A stretch of 17,347 nt of DNA, from assembly GCA_035642125.1 (NCBI GenBank), contig DASQSZ010000072.1, forward strand, positions 1-17,347. Direction: 5' to 3'. Below the pieces are notes generated by a model, which was not told the origin of the DNA, searched no databases, and worked only from the letters and a program-made list of their open reading frames with translations. The stretch's first letter is position 1, and each line of letters opens with the position of its first letter. The DNA is from CALAED01 sp937891035. Lineage in GTDB: Bacteria; Actinomycetota; Actinomycetes; Streptosporangiales; Streptosporangiaceae. Below, one piece after another: positions 7,321-14,308 of this stretch. The translations under genes and the position numbers were made by a program.

Positions 7321-7500
7321 CTATCCGATGCCTGTTCTCCAGACTGTTCTGACACCCGCCAGGCGATACTTGGGTCGGCGGGCCGGCGGCATGTCAGCGT
7401 GAGCTTTCGCACACGCCTGCGAGCCCACCCGCGCGATCCGGCTCATCAGGTCGTCGACCGGCACGCCGCCGAGGACGATCGTGGTACGCCTGCCTCGCAC
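7321..7500 (-). CDS. Doubtful small ORF or gene remnant (59 codons)
   Basis: A GTG-started frame with GGGAGA just upstream, ending at TAG (7323-7321). The first ~30 codons (VRGRRTTIVLGGVPVDDLMS, then RIARVGSQAC) have G/C third positions like real genes; the last ~15 codons do not. The N-terminal RRTTIVL strand followed by a helix is faintly like ribbon-helix-helix antitoxins, but no toxin partner is visible and the match is too weak to name. It could be a decayed gene, a chance frame, or a true small protein. Confidence 0.22.
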   Translation of the reverse strand: MRGRRTTIVLGGVPVDDLMSRIARVGSQACAKAHADMPPARRPKYRLAGVRTVWRTGIG

Positions 7501-7590
7501 CGTCTCTCCCGGAAAGTCGGCAGTTCATGGCATCGATCGTAGGGTCGATCATGCGCCGTTGGCCCCGGCGTCTCGTGTCGCGGATGTAGA

Positions 7591-7641
7591 TGATCGAAAT
7601 TGATCGGCCGCCGATCTCTATCAAGGTCGCTAATTCGATCA
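7591..7641. promoter_or_regulatory. Nested dyad symmetry upstream of the haloperoxidase gene (possible operator)
   Basis: The outer arms TGATCGAAAT (7591-7600) and AATTCGATCA (7632-7641) are inverted copies matching at 9 of 10 positions. Between them GATCGGC-C-GCCGATC (7602-7616) is a perfect 7-bp palindrome with a one-base centre. The block lies 23 bases upstream of a TTGACA element. Its use as a repressor or activator site is inference. Confidence 0.4.
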
Positions 7642-7663
7642 AATGCCTCTGTAACGGAACGGG

Positions 7664-7690
7664 TTGACAAACGAGTAAATTTCTATACAT
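7664..7690 (+). promoter_or_regulatory. Promoter-like element for the haloperoxidase gene
   Basis: A perfect TTGACA at 7664-7669 is followed by an AT-rich stretch ending in TATACAT (7684-7690). The spacing to TATACA is 14 bases, shorter than ideal, so the exact -10 is unclear. It would give a 5' untranslated region of about 130 bases before the ATG at 7824. Confidence 0.45.
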
Positions 7691-7823
7691 CCTGCCTTCT
7701 ACGCATCTGCGCGTCGACGGTGGCTTAGCGCGACGCGACTGGTGAGGTGTTTTCCCTCGCCAACGGGGTTGTTTGTTCGCGGCCAGCGCGCGGATTGCTT
7801 ACTCTCACGGGGAGGAATCACCT

Positions 7824-9443
7824 ATGGAATCGTCGCCTGTCTCAGCCGACTCAATGGAGAGGTCGGCACGGTCGACGCAGATCCGGAGGCGAGCGGCAGA
7901 CGTCGCGAGTCGGCTCGACGGGGAGTTTCCGCGCCCCTCCAACGGGGACGAGGAGCGATACCCGAGCCGCGTCGGCAACTTCTCCAAGGGGTTGCCGCAT
8001 AACGAGCTCGGCGAAGTCGACCCGGATGCCTACGACGCGCTGCTGCGTGCCCTGCTCAGCGGTGACTTCGCTGCTTTCGAGGCGCTGCCGCTCGGGGGAC
8101 GGCAAAAGCTGCTCAATCCGCTTGGCGGACTGGCCTTCAACATCGAGGGGCCGGACTCGCCGAGCATCGTCACCACGCCGCCGCCGGCATTCGCCAGCGC
8201 CGATATGGCCGCGCAGATGGCCGAGCTCTACTGGATGGCGGTGTGCCGGGATGTGCCGTTATCCGCGTACGAAAACGACCCGGTGGTGGCCGCGGCGGTA
8301 CGCGACCTCGCGGACTTCCCCGGATACCAGGGGCCACGGCCGGTCACTCCGCAGAGCCTCTTCCGCGCCGACTATCCCGGGGCGTTAGACGGCCCGATGG
8401 TCTCCCAGTTCCTGCTGCGCCCGTTCCGGTACGACGGGATTCCGATCGAGGCTCGAACGCGCGTGCCGCTGCCGGTGATCAACGGAGAGGGCATCGACTT
8501 CCTCACCTATTACGACGAGTGGCTGGCCGCCCAACGAGGGTTCCCGGAGAAGGACAATCAGTTCGGCTACGAGGTCATCGAACCGGGGCAGGCGATCTTC
8601 GACCCTGTGCCGCGCTTCCCGCGCAGTGTTCGCGACCTCGGGCAGAACGCCGGGCAGGACACGATCAACTCGGCGTATTTCCGGGCCGTGCTCACGGTGG
8701 ACCGTCTCAATGGCGGCGCGGAGCAACGGCTCCTCAACGCCATGGACATCACGAACCCCTATCAGCGCAGCAAGACGCAGCGGGGGTTCGCCACCTTCGG
8801 CAGCGCCCACCTGGTGACGCTCCTCGGTTCTGTGCACAAGGCCGAGCGGCACACCTGGTACCTCAAGTGGAACATGCATCGATACCAGCGGCCCGAGGTC
8901 TTCGCCGGACGGGTGCACAACACCAAGGCCGGCGAGGTGGCATATCCGATCCATCCCCGGCTGCTCGAATCACCGGTGCTGGACGCCGTATGGGAATATA
9001 ACGAGCTGGTCAACCGGCGGCGCGGGACCGGCAGAAAGGGGAGCTACCTGCTGCCGATCCTGTTCCCGACCGGCTCGCCAAACCACCCGTCCTTCCCGGC
9101 CGGGCACGCCATCTCCGCCGGCGCGTGCGTGACGATCCTCAAGGCCTGGTTCGACGAGGACGCGGTGATTCCCAATCCGGTTCAGCCCAACGCCGACGGC
9201 ACCGCACTCGAGCCCTATGAAGGGGCGCCACTGACCGTCGGTGGCGAGCTGAACAAGCTTTGCCACAACCTCAGCATGGGCCGCGACATGTCCGGCGTCC
9301 ACTGGCGGGCGGACGACGTCGAGGGCAACCGCCAGGGCGAGGAACTGGCTGTGCGTATCCTGCGTGAGGCCCGCGCCACCTACCCGGAGCCGTTCGCCGG
9401 ATTCACCTTGACGACCTTCGACAACAAGCGGATCACCATCTGA
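7824..9443 (+). CDS. Vanadium-dependent haloperoxidase (PAP2-like superfamily)
   Basis: A 539-residue enzyme predicted to hold vanadate and use hydrogen peroxide to oxidise halide to a hypohalous-acid equivalent. The vanadate pocket can be followed: K348 and R356 in LKWNMHRYQRPE, PAGH at 425-428 with H428 as probable acid-base residue, and R487 and axial-ligand H493 in GRDMSGVHWRADD. The K-x7-R spacing and R-x5-H match the algal/cyanobacterial bromoperoxidase type. The position before GH is Ala426, where those enzymes usually carry Ser. No signal peptide is visible. The ATG at 7824 has GGGGAGGA seven bases upstream; a longer frame from 7773 would run through this site. It stands alone, with a dyad and promoter-like region upstream and a terminator hairpin behind. 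The alternative is an acid phosphatase-like relative. Halide preference is unknown. Confidence 0.9.
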   Translation: MESSPVSADSMERSARSTQIRRRAADVASRLDGEFPRPSNGDEERYPSRVGNFSKGLPHNELGEVDPDAYDALLRALLSGDFAAFEALPLGGRQKLLNPLGGLAFNIEGPDSPSIVTTPPPAFASADMAAQMAELYWMAVCRDVPLSAYENDPVVAAAVRDLADFPGYQGPRPVTPQSLFRADYPGALDGPMVSQFLLRPFRYDGIPIEARTRVPLPVINGEGIDFLTYYDEWLAAQRGFPEKDNQFGYEVIEPGQAIFDPVPRFPRSVRDLGQNAGQDTINSAYFRAVLTVDRLNGGAEQRLLNAMDITNPYQRSKTQRGFATFGSAHLVTLLGSVHKAERHTWYLKWNMHRYQRPEVFAGRVHNTKAGEVAYPIHPRLLESPVLDAVWEYNELVNRRRGTGRKGSYLLPILFPTGSPNHPSFPAGHAISAGACVTILKAWFDEDAVIPNPVQPNADGTALEPYEGAPLTVGGELNKLCHNLSMGRDMSGVHWRADDVEGNRQGEELAVRILREARATYPEPFAGFTLTTFDNKRITI

Positions 9444-9456
9444 CCGCTGGTCCAAC

Positions 9457-9489
9457 GGCGGCGGCCGGCCGATGGGCCCGGCCGCCGCC
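9457..9489 (+). terminator. Hairpin terminator after the haloperoxidase gene
   Basis: A perfect 12-bp stem, GGCGGCGGCCGG (9457-9468) with CCGGCCGCCGCC (9478-9489), encloses a 9-base loop and begins 13 bases after the stop codon. There is no T-run, as is common for actinobacterial terminators. Confidence 0.7.
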
Positions 9490-9643
9490 AACCGGCACTA
9501 TCCCGGCGGGGACAATCCTGGTCGACCTCCTGAGATGCGATGCACTCGCGGGCTCGGGAACCCAAAACCCCGAAAACATCGTTATCGTCGTAATCCGCGG
9601 GCACGCCCAACCAGGCAGGCGTGGCAGACGATAGGGAAGGCCG

Positions 9644-10012
9644 TTGAGGTTCAAGGACCGCTTCGGGCTCCGCCGCAGGCGGGGGACCCCGGTGACCAGA
9701 CTGGACCGGGATGCGAACGACGCCGATATCGAGGCGCTGATCGCGTTCGCCCGCAGTCGGGTCGGCGTCGAGTTCTACGTCGAACCGGAAACCTTCGCCA
9801 CCAACACGACCGCGGTGGCCGTCGCCCACGACGGCGAATGGACCCGGCGCCGTGTCGGCTCGCCCCAAGTGATCGGGAAGGTCGCACGCAATCTCGGCCT
9901 GCCCGTCTACGACGTGCAGCTGACTGGCTACCCGGCGCGGATGCGCGCCTGGAACGAGCGCAACAAGGATCGCCGCATCGACCCCGGCTCACCCGGCCAA
10001 GCCGTCACCTGA
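9644..10012 (+). CDS. Uncharacterised small conserved-looking protein
   Basis: A 122-residue protein I do not recognise by name. It is soluble and basic, with no membrane segment. Its core reads ANDADIEALIAFARSRVGVEF, YVEPETFATNTTAVAVAHDG, then EWTRRRVGSPQVIGKVARNL and GLPVYDVQLTGYPARMRAWN. The regular alternation and strong codon bias show a real gene. The TTG start at 9644 has GGGAAGG just upstream (9634-9640); GTG at 9692, giving MTRLDRDAND, is an equally plausible start. It lies 200 bases after the haloperoxidase gene, beyond a hairpin terminator, so it is probably transcribed separately. It is convergent with the DUF4192 gene. No function is proposed. Confidence 0.75.
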   Translation: MRFKDRFGLRRRRGTPVTRLDRDANDADIEALIAFARSRVGVEFYVEPETFATNTTAVAVAHDGEWTRRRVGSPQVIGKVARNLGLPVYDVQLTGYPARMRAWNERNKDRRIDPGSPGQAVT

Positions 10013-10013
10013 G

Positions 10014-10038
10014 CCCGGCCGATCGAGGGCCGGCCGGG
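10014..10038. terminator. Bidirectional hairpin between convergent genes
   Basis: CCCGGCCG (10014-10021) and CGGCCGGG (10031-10038) form an 8-bp stem with a 9-base loop. It starts right after the stop of the 122-residue protein gene and lies 13 bases from the stop of the opposing DUF4192 gene, so it can serve both. Confidence 0.6.
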
Positions 10039-10051
10039 TGAGCGCGGTGGG

Positions 10052-11077
10052 TCAGGGTGGCTGGTCGTCCCCGGGGTCACGGGGGGCTTGTGCGGTGACA
10101 TGCAGCCGCGCCTTTTCCGGCGGGACGCCGGACAGCATGATGTCGCGCAGCAGGGCCGCCATCGAATAACCGGGGTTCACCGCGATGGCCCGGTCGAGGG
10201 CGACGTTGGCCAAGGCGCCGTCGCCGGACAGGAAGGCGGCGTACGCGGTGAGGCAGGCGGGTGCCGCGGCGAAGGGCTCGGCGACACGGCGCAGCACGTC
10301 GCGCCACAGGTCGAGCCGGTCGGCGTCGGTGTGGACCAGTGCCGCGTCTCGTACCCGCGGGTAGGTGAGGAGCACACCGAGCCAGGCGACCTCGTCATCG
10401 GTGAGCGGCTCACCACGGCGCAAGAGATCGCGGGCATGGGCCACCCCTTCAGCGAGGGTCCGCGCCTTGAAGAGGGCGTCGTCGCGGCCGCACTCGACCA
10501 TCCGGCTCACCAGGCGTCCGGTGGCGCGCTCGGTGGCGCGTCGCATGGCGTCGCGGGCGGCGCCGTCGACCGGCGCGACCGATCGGGCCAGCTCGCCCCG
10601 CCCGGCCAGCGCCACCCGCCCGGCCAGGGTGGCCTGTGCCGCGACGGGGCTGGAGCCGATGTCGTAGGGCGTGCCCTCCGGCGGACAGCACCCGGGAACC
10701 GTGCAGTAACACGACCAGAAGCGACCGCCGTCGACGCGCAGTGCCTCGAGCACCTCGACGCCGCGCCGGCCAAGTGTGGCGCGGGCGGCCGACATGACCG
10801 GGTCGACCTGCTCGGCCCCGCCGTAGCCCACCAGCACCGCCCGCGGGAAATCATTGGCGACCAGCAGCCCGGCGATCTGCTCGGCGGCGGCGTCCAACTG
10901 ATCGTCCGGCGGTAGGTCCACGCGGAGCGCGCAACTGCCCCGGGGGCCATCCGAGCCGATCGCGACGAGGCTGTCGGCGGGATGGAAGCCGAGCAGGTAG
11001 GGGACGGCGGCGATGACGTCGTGCGGAGACCGCAGCTGAAGCAGCGGCGGCCGGCCGGTTGCGCTGGAGTGATTCAT
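10052..11077 (-). CDS. DUF4192 domain-containing protein
   Basis: A 341-residue cytosolic protein of the actinobacterial DUF4192 family. The opening LRSPHDVIAAVPYLLGFHPA then DSLVAIG is diagnostic. A cysteine-rich motif, YCTVPGCCPPEGTPYD, lies in the middle, and the C-terminal helical part reads FLSGDGALANVALDRAIAVN then PGYSMAALLRDIML. Its function is unknown. I chose ATG at 11077, which puts the conserved LRSP block near residue 14. The frame stays open further upstream, to about 11479, but that part is the antisense of the neighbouring hydrolase and has no family similarity. It is divergent from the hydrolase gene at 11180. Confidence 0.88.
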   Translation of the reverse strand: MNHSSATGRPPLLQLRSPHDVIAAVPYLLGFHPADSLVAIGSDGPRGSCALRVDLPPDDQLDAAAEQIAGLLVANDFPRAVLVGYGGAEQVDPVMSAARATLGRRGVEVLEALRVDGGRFWSCYCTVPGCCPPEGTPYDIGSSPVAAQATLAGRVALAGRGELARSVAPVDGAARDAMRRATERATGRLVSRMVECGRDDALFKARTLAEGVAHARDLLRRGEPLTDDEVAWLGVLLTYPRVRDAALVHTDADRLDLWRDVLRRVAEPFAAAPACLTAYAAFLSGDGALANVALDRAIAVNPGYSMAALLRDIMLSGVPPEKARLHVTAQAPRDPGDDQPP

Positions 11078-11127
11078 GGGGTCGAGCTTGGGGCCGGTCA
11101 CGCTGTGCCACCAGCCCCCTGCCGGCC

Positions 11128-11136
11128 TGTGGATAA
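11128..11136 (-). promoter_or_regulatory. DnaA-box-like 9-mer in a divergent promoter region
   Basis: TGTGGATAA on the plus strand is the exact complement of the classical DnaA box TTATCCACA. It lies in the 102-base gap between the divergent DUF4192 and hydrolase genes. It is a single site, not a cluster, so it is not an origin; a binding role is speculative. Confidence 0.3.
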
Positions 11137-11165
11137 CGCCGGGCTGTGTCCGCGCCGAAACGTCA

Positions 11166-11171
11166 TATACC
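11166..11171 (+). promoter_or_regulatory. -10-like element implying a leaderless hydrolase mRNA
   Basis: TATACC ends eight bases before the ATG at 11180, so transcription would start at or next to the start codon. No Shine-Dalgarno sequence precedes this ATG. A weak -35 candidate, CTGTGT, lies at 11144-11149. Confidence 0.4.
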
Positions 11172-11179
11172 GTCACGGC

Positions 11180-12040
11180 ATGGCAGATATTTCGTCGATC
11201 ACCGCGAATGATGTGACGTTCGGTTATCTGTCGGATGGGCCGTCCCAGGGGCCGCTTGCGCTGTGTCTCCACGGCTTCCCCGACTCGGCCTACACCTGGC
11301 GGCACCTGCTCCCGGTGCTCGCCGCCGCCGGATTCCACGCGGTCGCGCCGTTCATGCGCGGTTACGCGCCGACCGGGATACCGGCCGATGGGGCGTACCA
11401 GACCGGCGCGTTGGCCGCCGACGCCAACGCGCTCCACGAGGCGCTCGGCGGTCGTGACGACGCGGTGCTGATCGGGCACGACTGGGGCGCCGCCGCCACC
11501 TACGGCGCCACCGCCGCGGCACCGCAGCGCTGGCGGCGGGCGGTGACCATGGCGCTGCCGCCGCCGCCCGCGCTGCTGGAGGGCTTCATCTCCTATGAGC
11601 AGCTCAAGCGGTCCTTTTACGTCTTTGTCTTCCAGACGACGCTGGCCGAGACCGCGCTGACCCGGTCGTTCGTCGAGGGCCTGTGGCGCGACTGGTCACC
11701 GGGCTACGACGCGGCCGCGGACGTCGCGTACGCGATGGACTGCCTCGGGACGCCGCAGCACGTGGCCGCGGCGATCGGCTACTACCGGGCCATGCTCGAC
11801 CCGGCCCTGCACGTCGCGCGCTACGCGGCCGAGCAGGATGCCACGACACAGGTGGGGAGCAAGCCGCACCTGTACCTGCACGGCGCCGGCGACGGGTGCC
11901 TCGCCGTGGAGATGGCGAGGGGGGCCGACCGGTACCTCCCGCCCGGATCGCGGGTCCACATCGTCGACCGCGCGGGCCACTTCGCGCATCTGGAGCGGCC
12001 GTCCGAGATCGCGGCGCAGGTGCTGGACTGGATCACCTGA
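11180..12040 (+). CDS. Alpha/beta hydrolase, epoxide hydrolase-like
   Basis: A 286-residue alpha/beta-hydrolase. HGFPDS at 31-36 forms the oxyanion region. GHDWGA places a nucleophilic Asp at D101, the pattern of epoxide hydrolases and haloalkane dehalogenases rather than serine esterases. The likely acid is D238 in GAGDGC and the base is H267 in DRAGHFAHLERP. A lid segment around YYRAML (201-206) may supply an epoxide-polarising tyrosine. The expected reaction is hydrolysis of an epoxide to a diol through an alkyl-enzyme ester, in the cytosol. The start ATG at 11180 lacks a ribosome site and seems leaderless. The P450 gene lies 133 bases downstream on the same strand; a linked oxidation-then-hydrolysis route is possible but unproven. 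Haloalkane dehalogenase or a C-C hydrolase are alternatives. Confidence 0.86.
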   Translation: MADISSITANDVTFGYLSDGPSQGPLALCLHGFPDSAYTWRHLLPVLAAAGFHAVAPFMRGYAPTGIPADGAYQTGALAADANALHEALGGRDDAVLIGHDWGAAATYGATAAAPQRWRRAVTMALPPPPALLEGFISYEQLKRSFYVFVFQTTLAETALTRSFVEGLWRDWSPGYDAAADVAYAMDCLGTPQHVAAAIGYYRAMLDPALHVARYAAEQDATTQVGSKPHLYLHGAGDGCLAVEMARGADRYLPPGSRVHIVDRAGHFAHLERPSEIAAQVLDWIT

Positions 12041-12080
12041 CGAGAGAGTGTCGTCCCTGGCCGTGGCGCGCCTCGGGCGA

Positions 12081-12096
12081 TGTGATGTGGCTCACG
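12081..12096. promoter_or_regulatory. CRP/GlxR-like palindrome upstream of the P450 gene
   Basis: TGTGA-TGTGGC-TCACG matches the CRP-family consensus TGTGA-N6-TCACA at 9 of 10 defined positions. It lies 78 bases before the P450 start, in the gap after the hydrolase gene. Binding is inference from consensus only. Confidence 0.4.
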
Positions 12097-12173
12097 TTCG
12101 CCCGTGGACGGAAGTAAGCGGACACTTGGGCAAGATGGCCCCGAATGGGCGTTCTGGTTCCTTGGAGGTCGAG

Positions 12174-13421
12174 ATGGCGATGACCCTGGACGGGATCGAC
12201 CTTTCCGACTGGGACTTTTGGGCCCGCCCGCCGGCCGAGCGGCACGCGGCCTTCGCCGCCCTACGGCGGCTGCCGGCCCCGGCGTTCTTCGAAGAGCAGG
12301 ACATCAAGGTCGTGCCGCGCGGGCCGGGCTACTACGCGCTGGTCACGCACGCCGACGTGATCGAGGCGTCCCGCCGCCCGGCCGACTTCTGCTCCGGAAA
12401 GGGCGCGGTCAACATCCCCGACATGCCGCCCGACATGAACGAATACTTCGGCTCAATGATCAGCATGGACGATCCCCGGCACGCGCACATCCGGCGTATC
12501 GTCTCGCGGGCGTTCTCTCCGCGCATGATCCAGCGCTTCGAAGACCAGGTCCAGACCGTCGCCGCCCGCATTGTCGACGAGATCCTCGCCGACGGCCCGT
12601 CCGACTTCGTCCCGCAGGTCGCCGCCCGCCTGCCGCTGAAGATCATCTGCGACATGATGGGGATACCGGAGTCGGCCTATCAGACCGTCTTCGAGAGCTC
12701 GAACATTATCCTCGCCGGCGCCGACCCCGAGCTCACGCCGTCGGACGACTACATCGAGGTCGCGGGCCAGTTGCTCGTCGCCGGCCAGGCCATCAAGGAC
12801 ATCGTCGAGGATCTTGGCCGGTTCCGCCGCGGCAACCCCACCGATGACCTCACCTCGGCGCTCGTCAACGCCAACATCGACGGGGAGTCGCTCACCGACC
12901 AGGAGCTCGGCTCGTTTTTCATCCTGTTGGCGGTCGCCGGCAATGAGACGACCCGCAACGCCATCGCGCACGGGCTGCACCTGTTCACCGCCAACCCCGG
13001 CCAGCGCGAGATCCTCATCGCCGACTTCGAGCGGCACATCCCGGGCGCGGTCGAGGAGATCGTACGGTACGCCTCGCCGGTCATCTGGATGCGGCGGACG
13101 GCCACCCGCGACACCGAGATCAACGGCAACCCGTTCCGGGCCGGCGACAAGCTTGTCCTCTACTACTGGTCGGCGAACCGGGACGAGACCGTCTTCGACA
13201 GGCCCGACGTCTTCGACATCACCCGCGACCCGAACCCGCACGTCGGGTTCGGCGGTCCGGGCCCGCACTTTTGCCTGGGCGCGCACCTGGCCAGACGGGA
13301 GATCACGGTGATGTTCCGCGAACTGTTCACGCGGGTCCCCGGGGTCCGGGCGACCGGCGAACCCGATCGGCTGCTGTCCAACTTCATCAACGGCATCAAG
13401 CGTCTCCCGTACGACGTTTGA
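12174..13421 (+). CDS. Cytochrome P450, CYP124/125/142-like
   Basis: A 415-residue soluble bacterial P450. The I-helix oxygen-binding motif is AGNETTRN (255-262), the ExxR pair is E295/R298, and the heme-binding loop is FGGPGPHFCLGAHLA with thiolate ligand C367. The combination of AGNETTRN with a GPHFCLGA-type loop recalls the CYP124/CYP125/CYP142 group. Those enzymes hydroxylate the terminal carbon of methyl-branched lipids or sterol side chains. That assignment is from motif memory, so the substrate stays open. ATG at 12174 is chosen because GGAGG (12164-12168) is five bases upstream. No ferredoxin or ferredoxin reductase gene is in the window, so electrons must come from elsewhere. The gene may share transcription with the upstream hydrolase gene or use its own promoter near the CRP-like site. 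Confidence 0.9.
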   Translation: MAMTLDGIDLSDWDFWARPPAERHAAFAALRRLPAPAFFEEQDIKVVPRGPGYYALVTHADVIEASRRPADFCSGKGAVNIPDMPPDMNEYFGSMISMDDPRHAHIRRIVSRAFSPRMIQRFEDQVQTVAARIVDEILADGPSDFVPQVAARLPLKIICDMMGIPESAYQTVFESSNIILAGADPELTPSDDYIEVAGQLLVAGQAIKDIVEDLGRFRRGNPTDDLTSALVNANIDGESLTDQELGSFFILLAVAGNETTRNAIAHGLHLFTANPGQREILIADFERHIPGAVEEIVRYASPVIWMRRTATRDTEINGNPFRAGDKLVLYYWSANRDETVFDRPDVFDITRDPNPHVGFGGPGPHFCLGAHLARREITVMFRELFTRVPGVRATGEPDRLLSNFINGIKRLPYDV

Positions 13422-13435
13422 CGACGAGACCGGGA

Positions 13436-13458
13436 GTTCACCGAAACCGCGAGTGAAC
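13436..13458. terminator. Weak inverted repeat between convergent genes
   Basis: GTTCAC (13436-13441) and GTGAAC (13453-13458) can pair with an 11-base loop, 15 bases after the P450 stop. A second small hairpin, GGTTC-AGC-GAACC (13486-13498), overlaps the stop of the opposing gene. Either could help end transcription, but both are weak. Confidence 0.3.
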
Positions 13459-13488
13459 AGCGCGATCAGCACCACCCCGGTACGCGGT

Positions 13489-14289
13489 TCAGCGAACCAC
13501 CTGGAGGGACCCGACCAGCGTGTTGATATCGGGCAGGCTCGCGTACTTGGGCTGCGCGATCGACACCTCGAAGACCGCGGGCACCTGCCGGCCCGAGTTG
13601 ACGGCCACGACGACGAGCGCCCATTCGGCGATGTTGTCGACCGGGTCACGCGTCCGTACGCGATACGCCGCCAGCCATGCGCTCCGCCCGCTCACCTTGA
13701 GCGGCTGCCCGGCGAGCGGGAGCATCTTGCCGCTGTAGGTCTCGGCCCACTTCGCCGCGTCCAGTTCCGCGGCCGCGCGCAGCCCGTTGGGTCCTTTGGC
13801 CGCCATCACGAAATCCTCGCGGAGCAGGTCGGAGTACGCCCCCGCCCACCAGCGGAACTTGGGCTTGTCCACGCTCCATTCGATGCCGGCGCTGTGCGTC
13901 ACCCCGGGGGCCTGCTTCCAGGGCCGGGCGAGTTTGGCGTACGAGAGCCCGGCGCTCCGGTCGACGATCTTGCCGATTATCCGGGAGGGCCGCCCCTTGA
14001 ACCGCTTCAACGGCCCGGCCGGCGGCGCCGCCGGCTGCCAGGTGATCGCGGCGGACGGCACGGCGGAGGCGGCGATCACGGGGTAGGAGCCGGCATAGGG
14101 ATCGGGGCCGGACGGCGGCCGGTCCCGTGTCGCCACCACGACGACCGCGGCCGCGATCACGACAGCGGAGAGCACAGCGGCGCCCGCGCCGATCACCACG
14201 CCGCGTCCGCCGCGTCCGCCGTGTCGCTCCGGCCGGCGGCGCCGCCCGTCCGGGGTCCGGACGGGTGGATGGGGCATGGGTGCGGCCAC
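13489..14289 (-). CDS. Single-pass membrane protein with extracytoplasmic domain (hypothetical)
   Basis: A 266-residue protein with a proline- and arginine-rich cytoplasmic start (residues 1-30), one membrane segment (about 31-54, VVIGAGAAVLSAVVIAAAVV plus VVAT), and a ~210-residue extracytoplasmic part. The outer part contains GIEWSVDKPKFRWWAGAYSD and a C-terminal DINTLVGSLQVVR. I do not recognise a named family, although single-anchor proteins of this layout are common in Streptosporangiales. The start is GTG at 14289, with GAGGTGG eight bases upstream; ATG at 14277 is an alternative. It follows the lipoprotein gene on the same strand after 194 bases. The two may be co-expressed envelope proteins, but that is inference. 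Confidence 0.8.
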   Translation of the reverse strand: MAAPMPHPPVRTPDGRRRRPERHGGRGGRGVVIGAGAAVLSAVVIAAAVVVVATRDRPPSGPDPYAGSYPVIAASAVPSAAITWQPAAPPAGPLKRFKGRPSRIIGKIVDRSAGLSYAKLARPWKQAPGVTHSAGIEWSVDKPKFRWWAGAYSDLLREDFVMAAKGPNGLRAAAELDAAKWAETYSGKMLPLAGQPLKVSGRSAWLAAYRVRTRDPVDNIAEWALVVVAVNSGRQVPAVFEVSIAQPKYASLPDINTLVGSLQVVR

Positions 14290-14308
14290 GGCTCAGACCA
14301 CCTCGAAC

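Larger units (their letters stand above)
6916..7823. other. Roughly 900-base region without a confident gene
   Basis: The only long gap in the window. Its right half (about 7540-7700) is clearly less GC-rich than the rest. It holds a 9-bp triple tandem repeat (7100-7126), a long imperfect hairpin (7241-7284), one doubtful small ORF (7321-7500, minus), nested dyads (7591-7641), and a TTGACA promoter-like element (7664-7690) ahead of the haloperoxidase gene. A 115-codon minus frame (6929-7276) is open but lacks a ribosome site and recognisable domains. No transposase remnant, tRNA or known riboswitch was recognised. Just before the haloperoxidase, GGTGAGG (7741-7747) and CCTCGCC (7755-7761) can pair in the 5' untranslated region. 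Confidence 0.5.

Noticed and set aside
6961..7760. Insertion-sequence or toxin-antitoxin remnant in the long gap
   Set aside because: No transposase motifs, paired terminal repeats with target duplications, or paired toxin gene could be identified.
11078..11479. N-terminal extension of the DUF4192 gene
   Set aside because: The frame is open, but it lies antisense to the hydrolase gene and across its promoter. Family similarity begins only just after the ATG at 11077.
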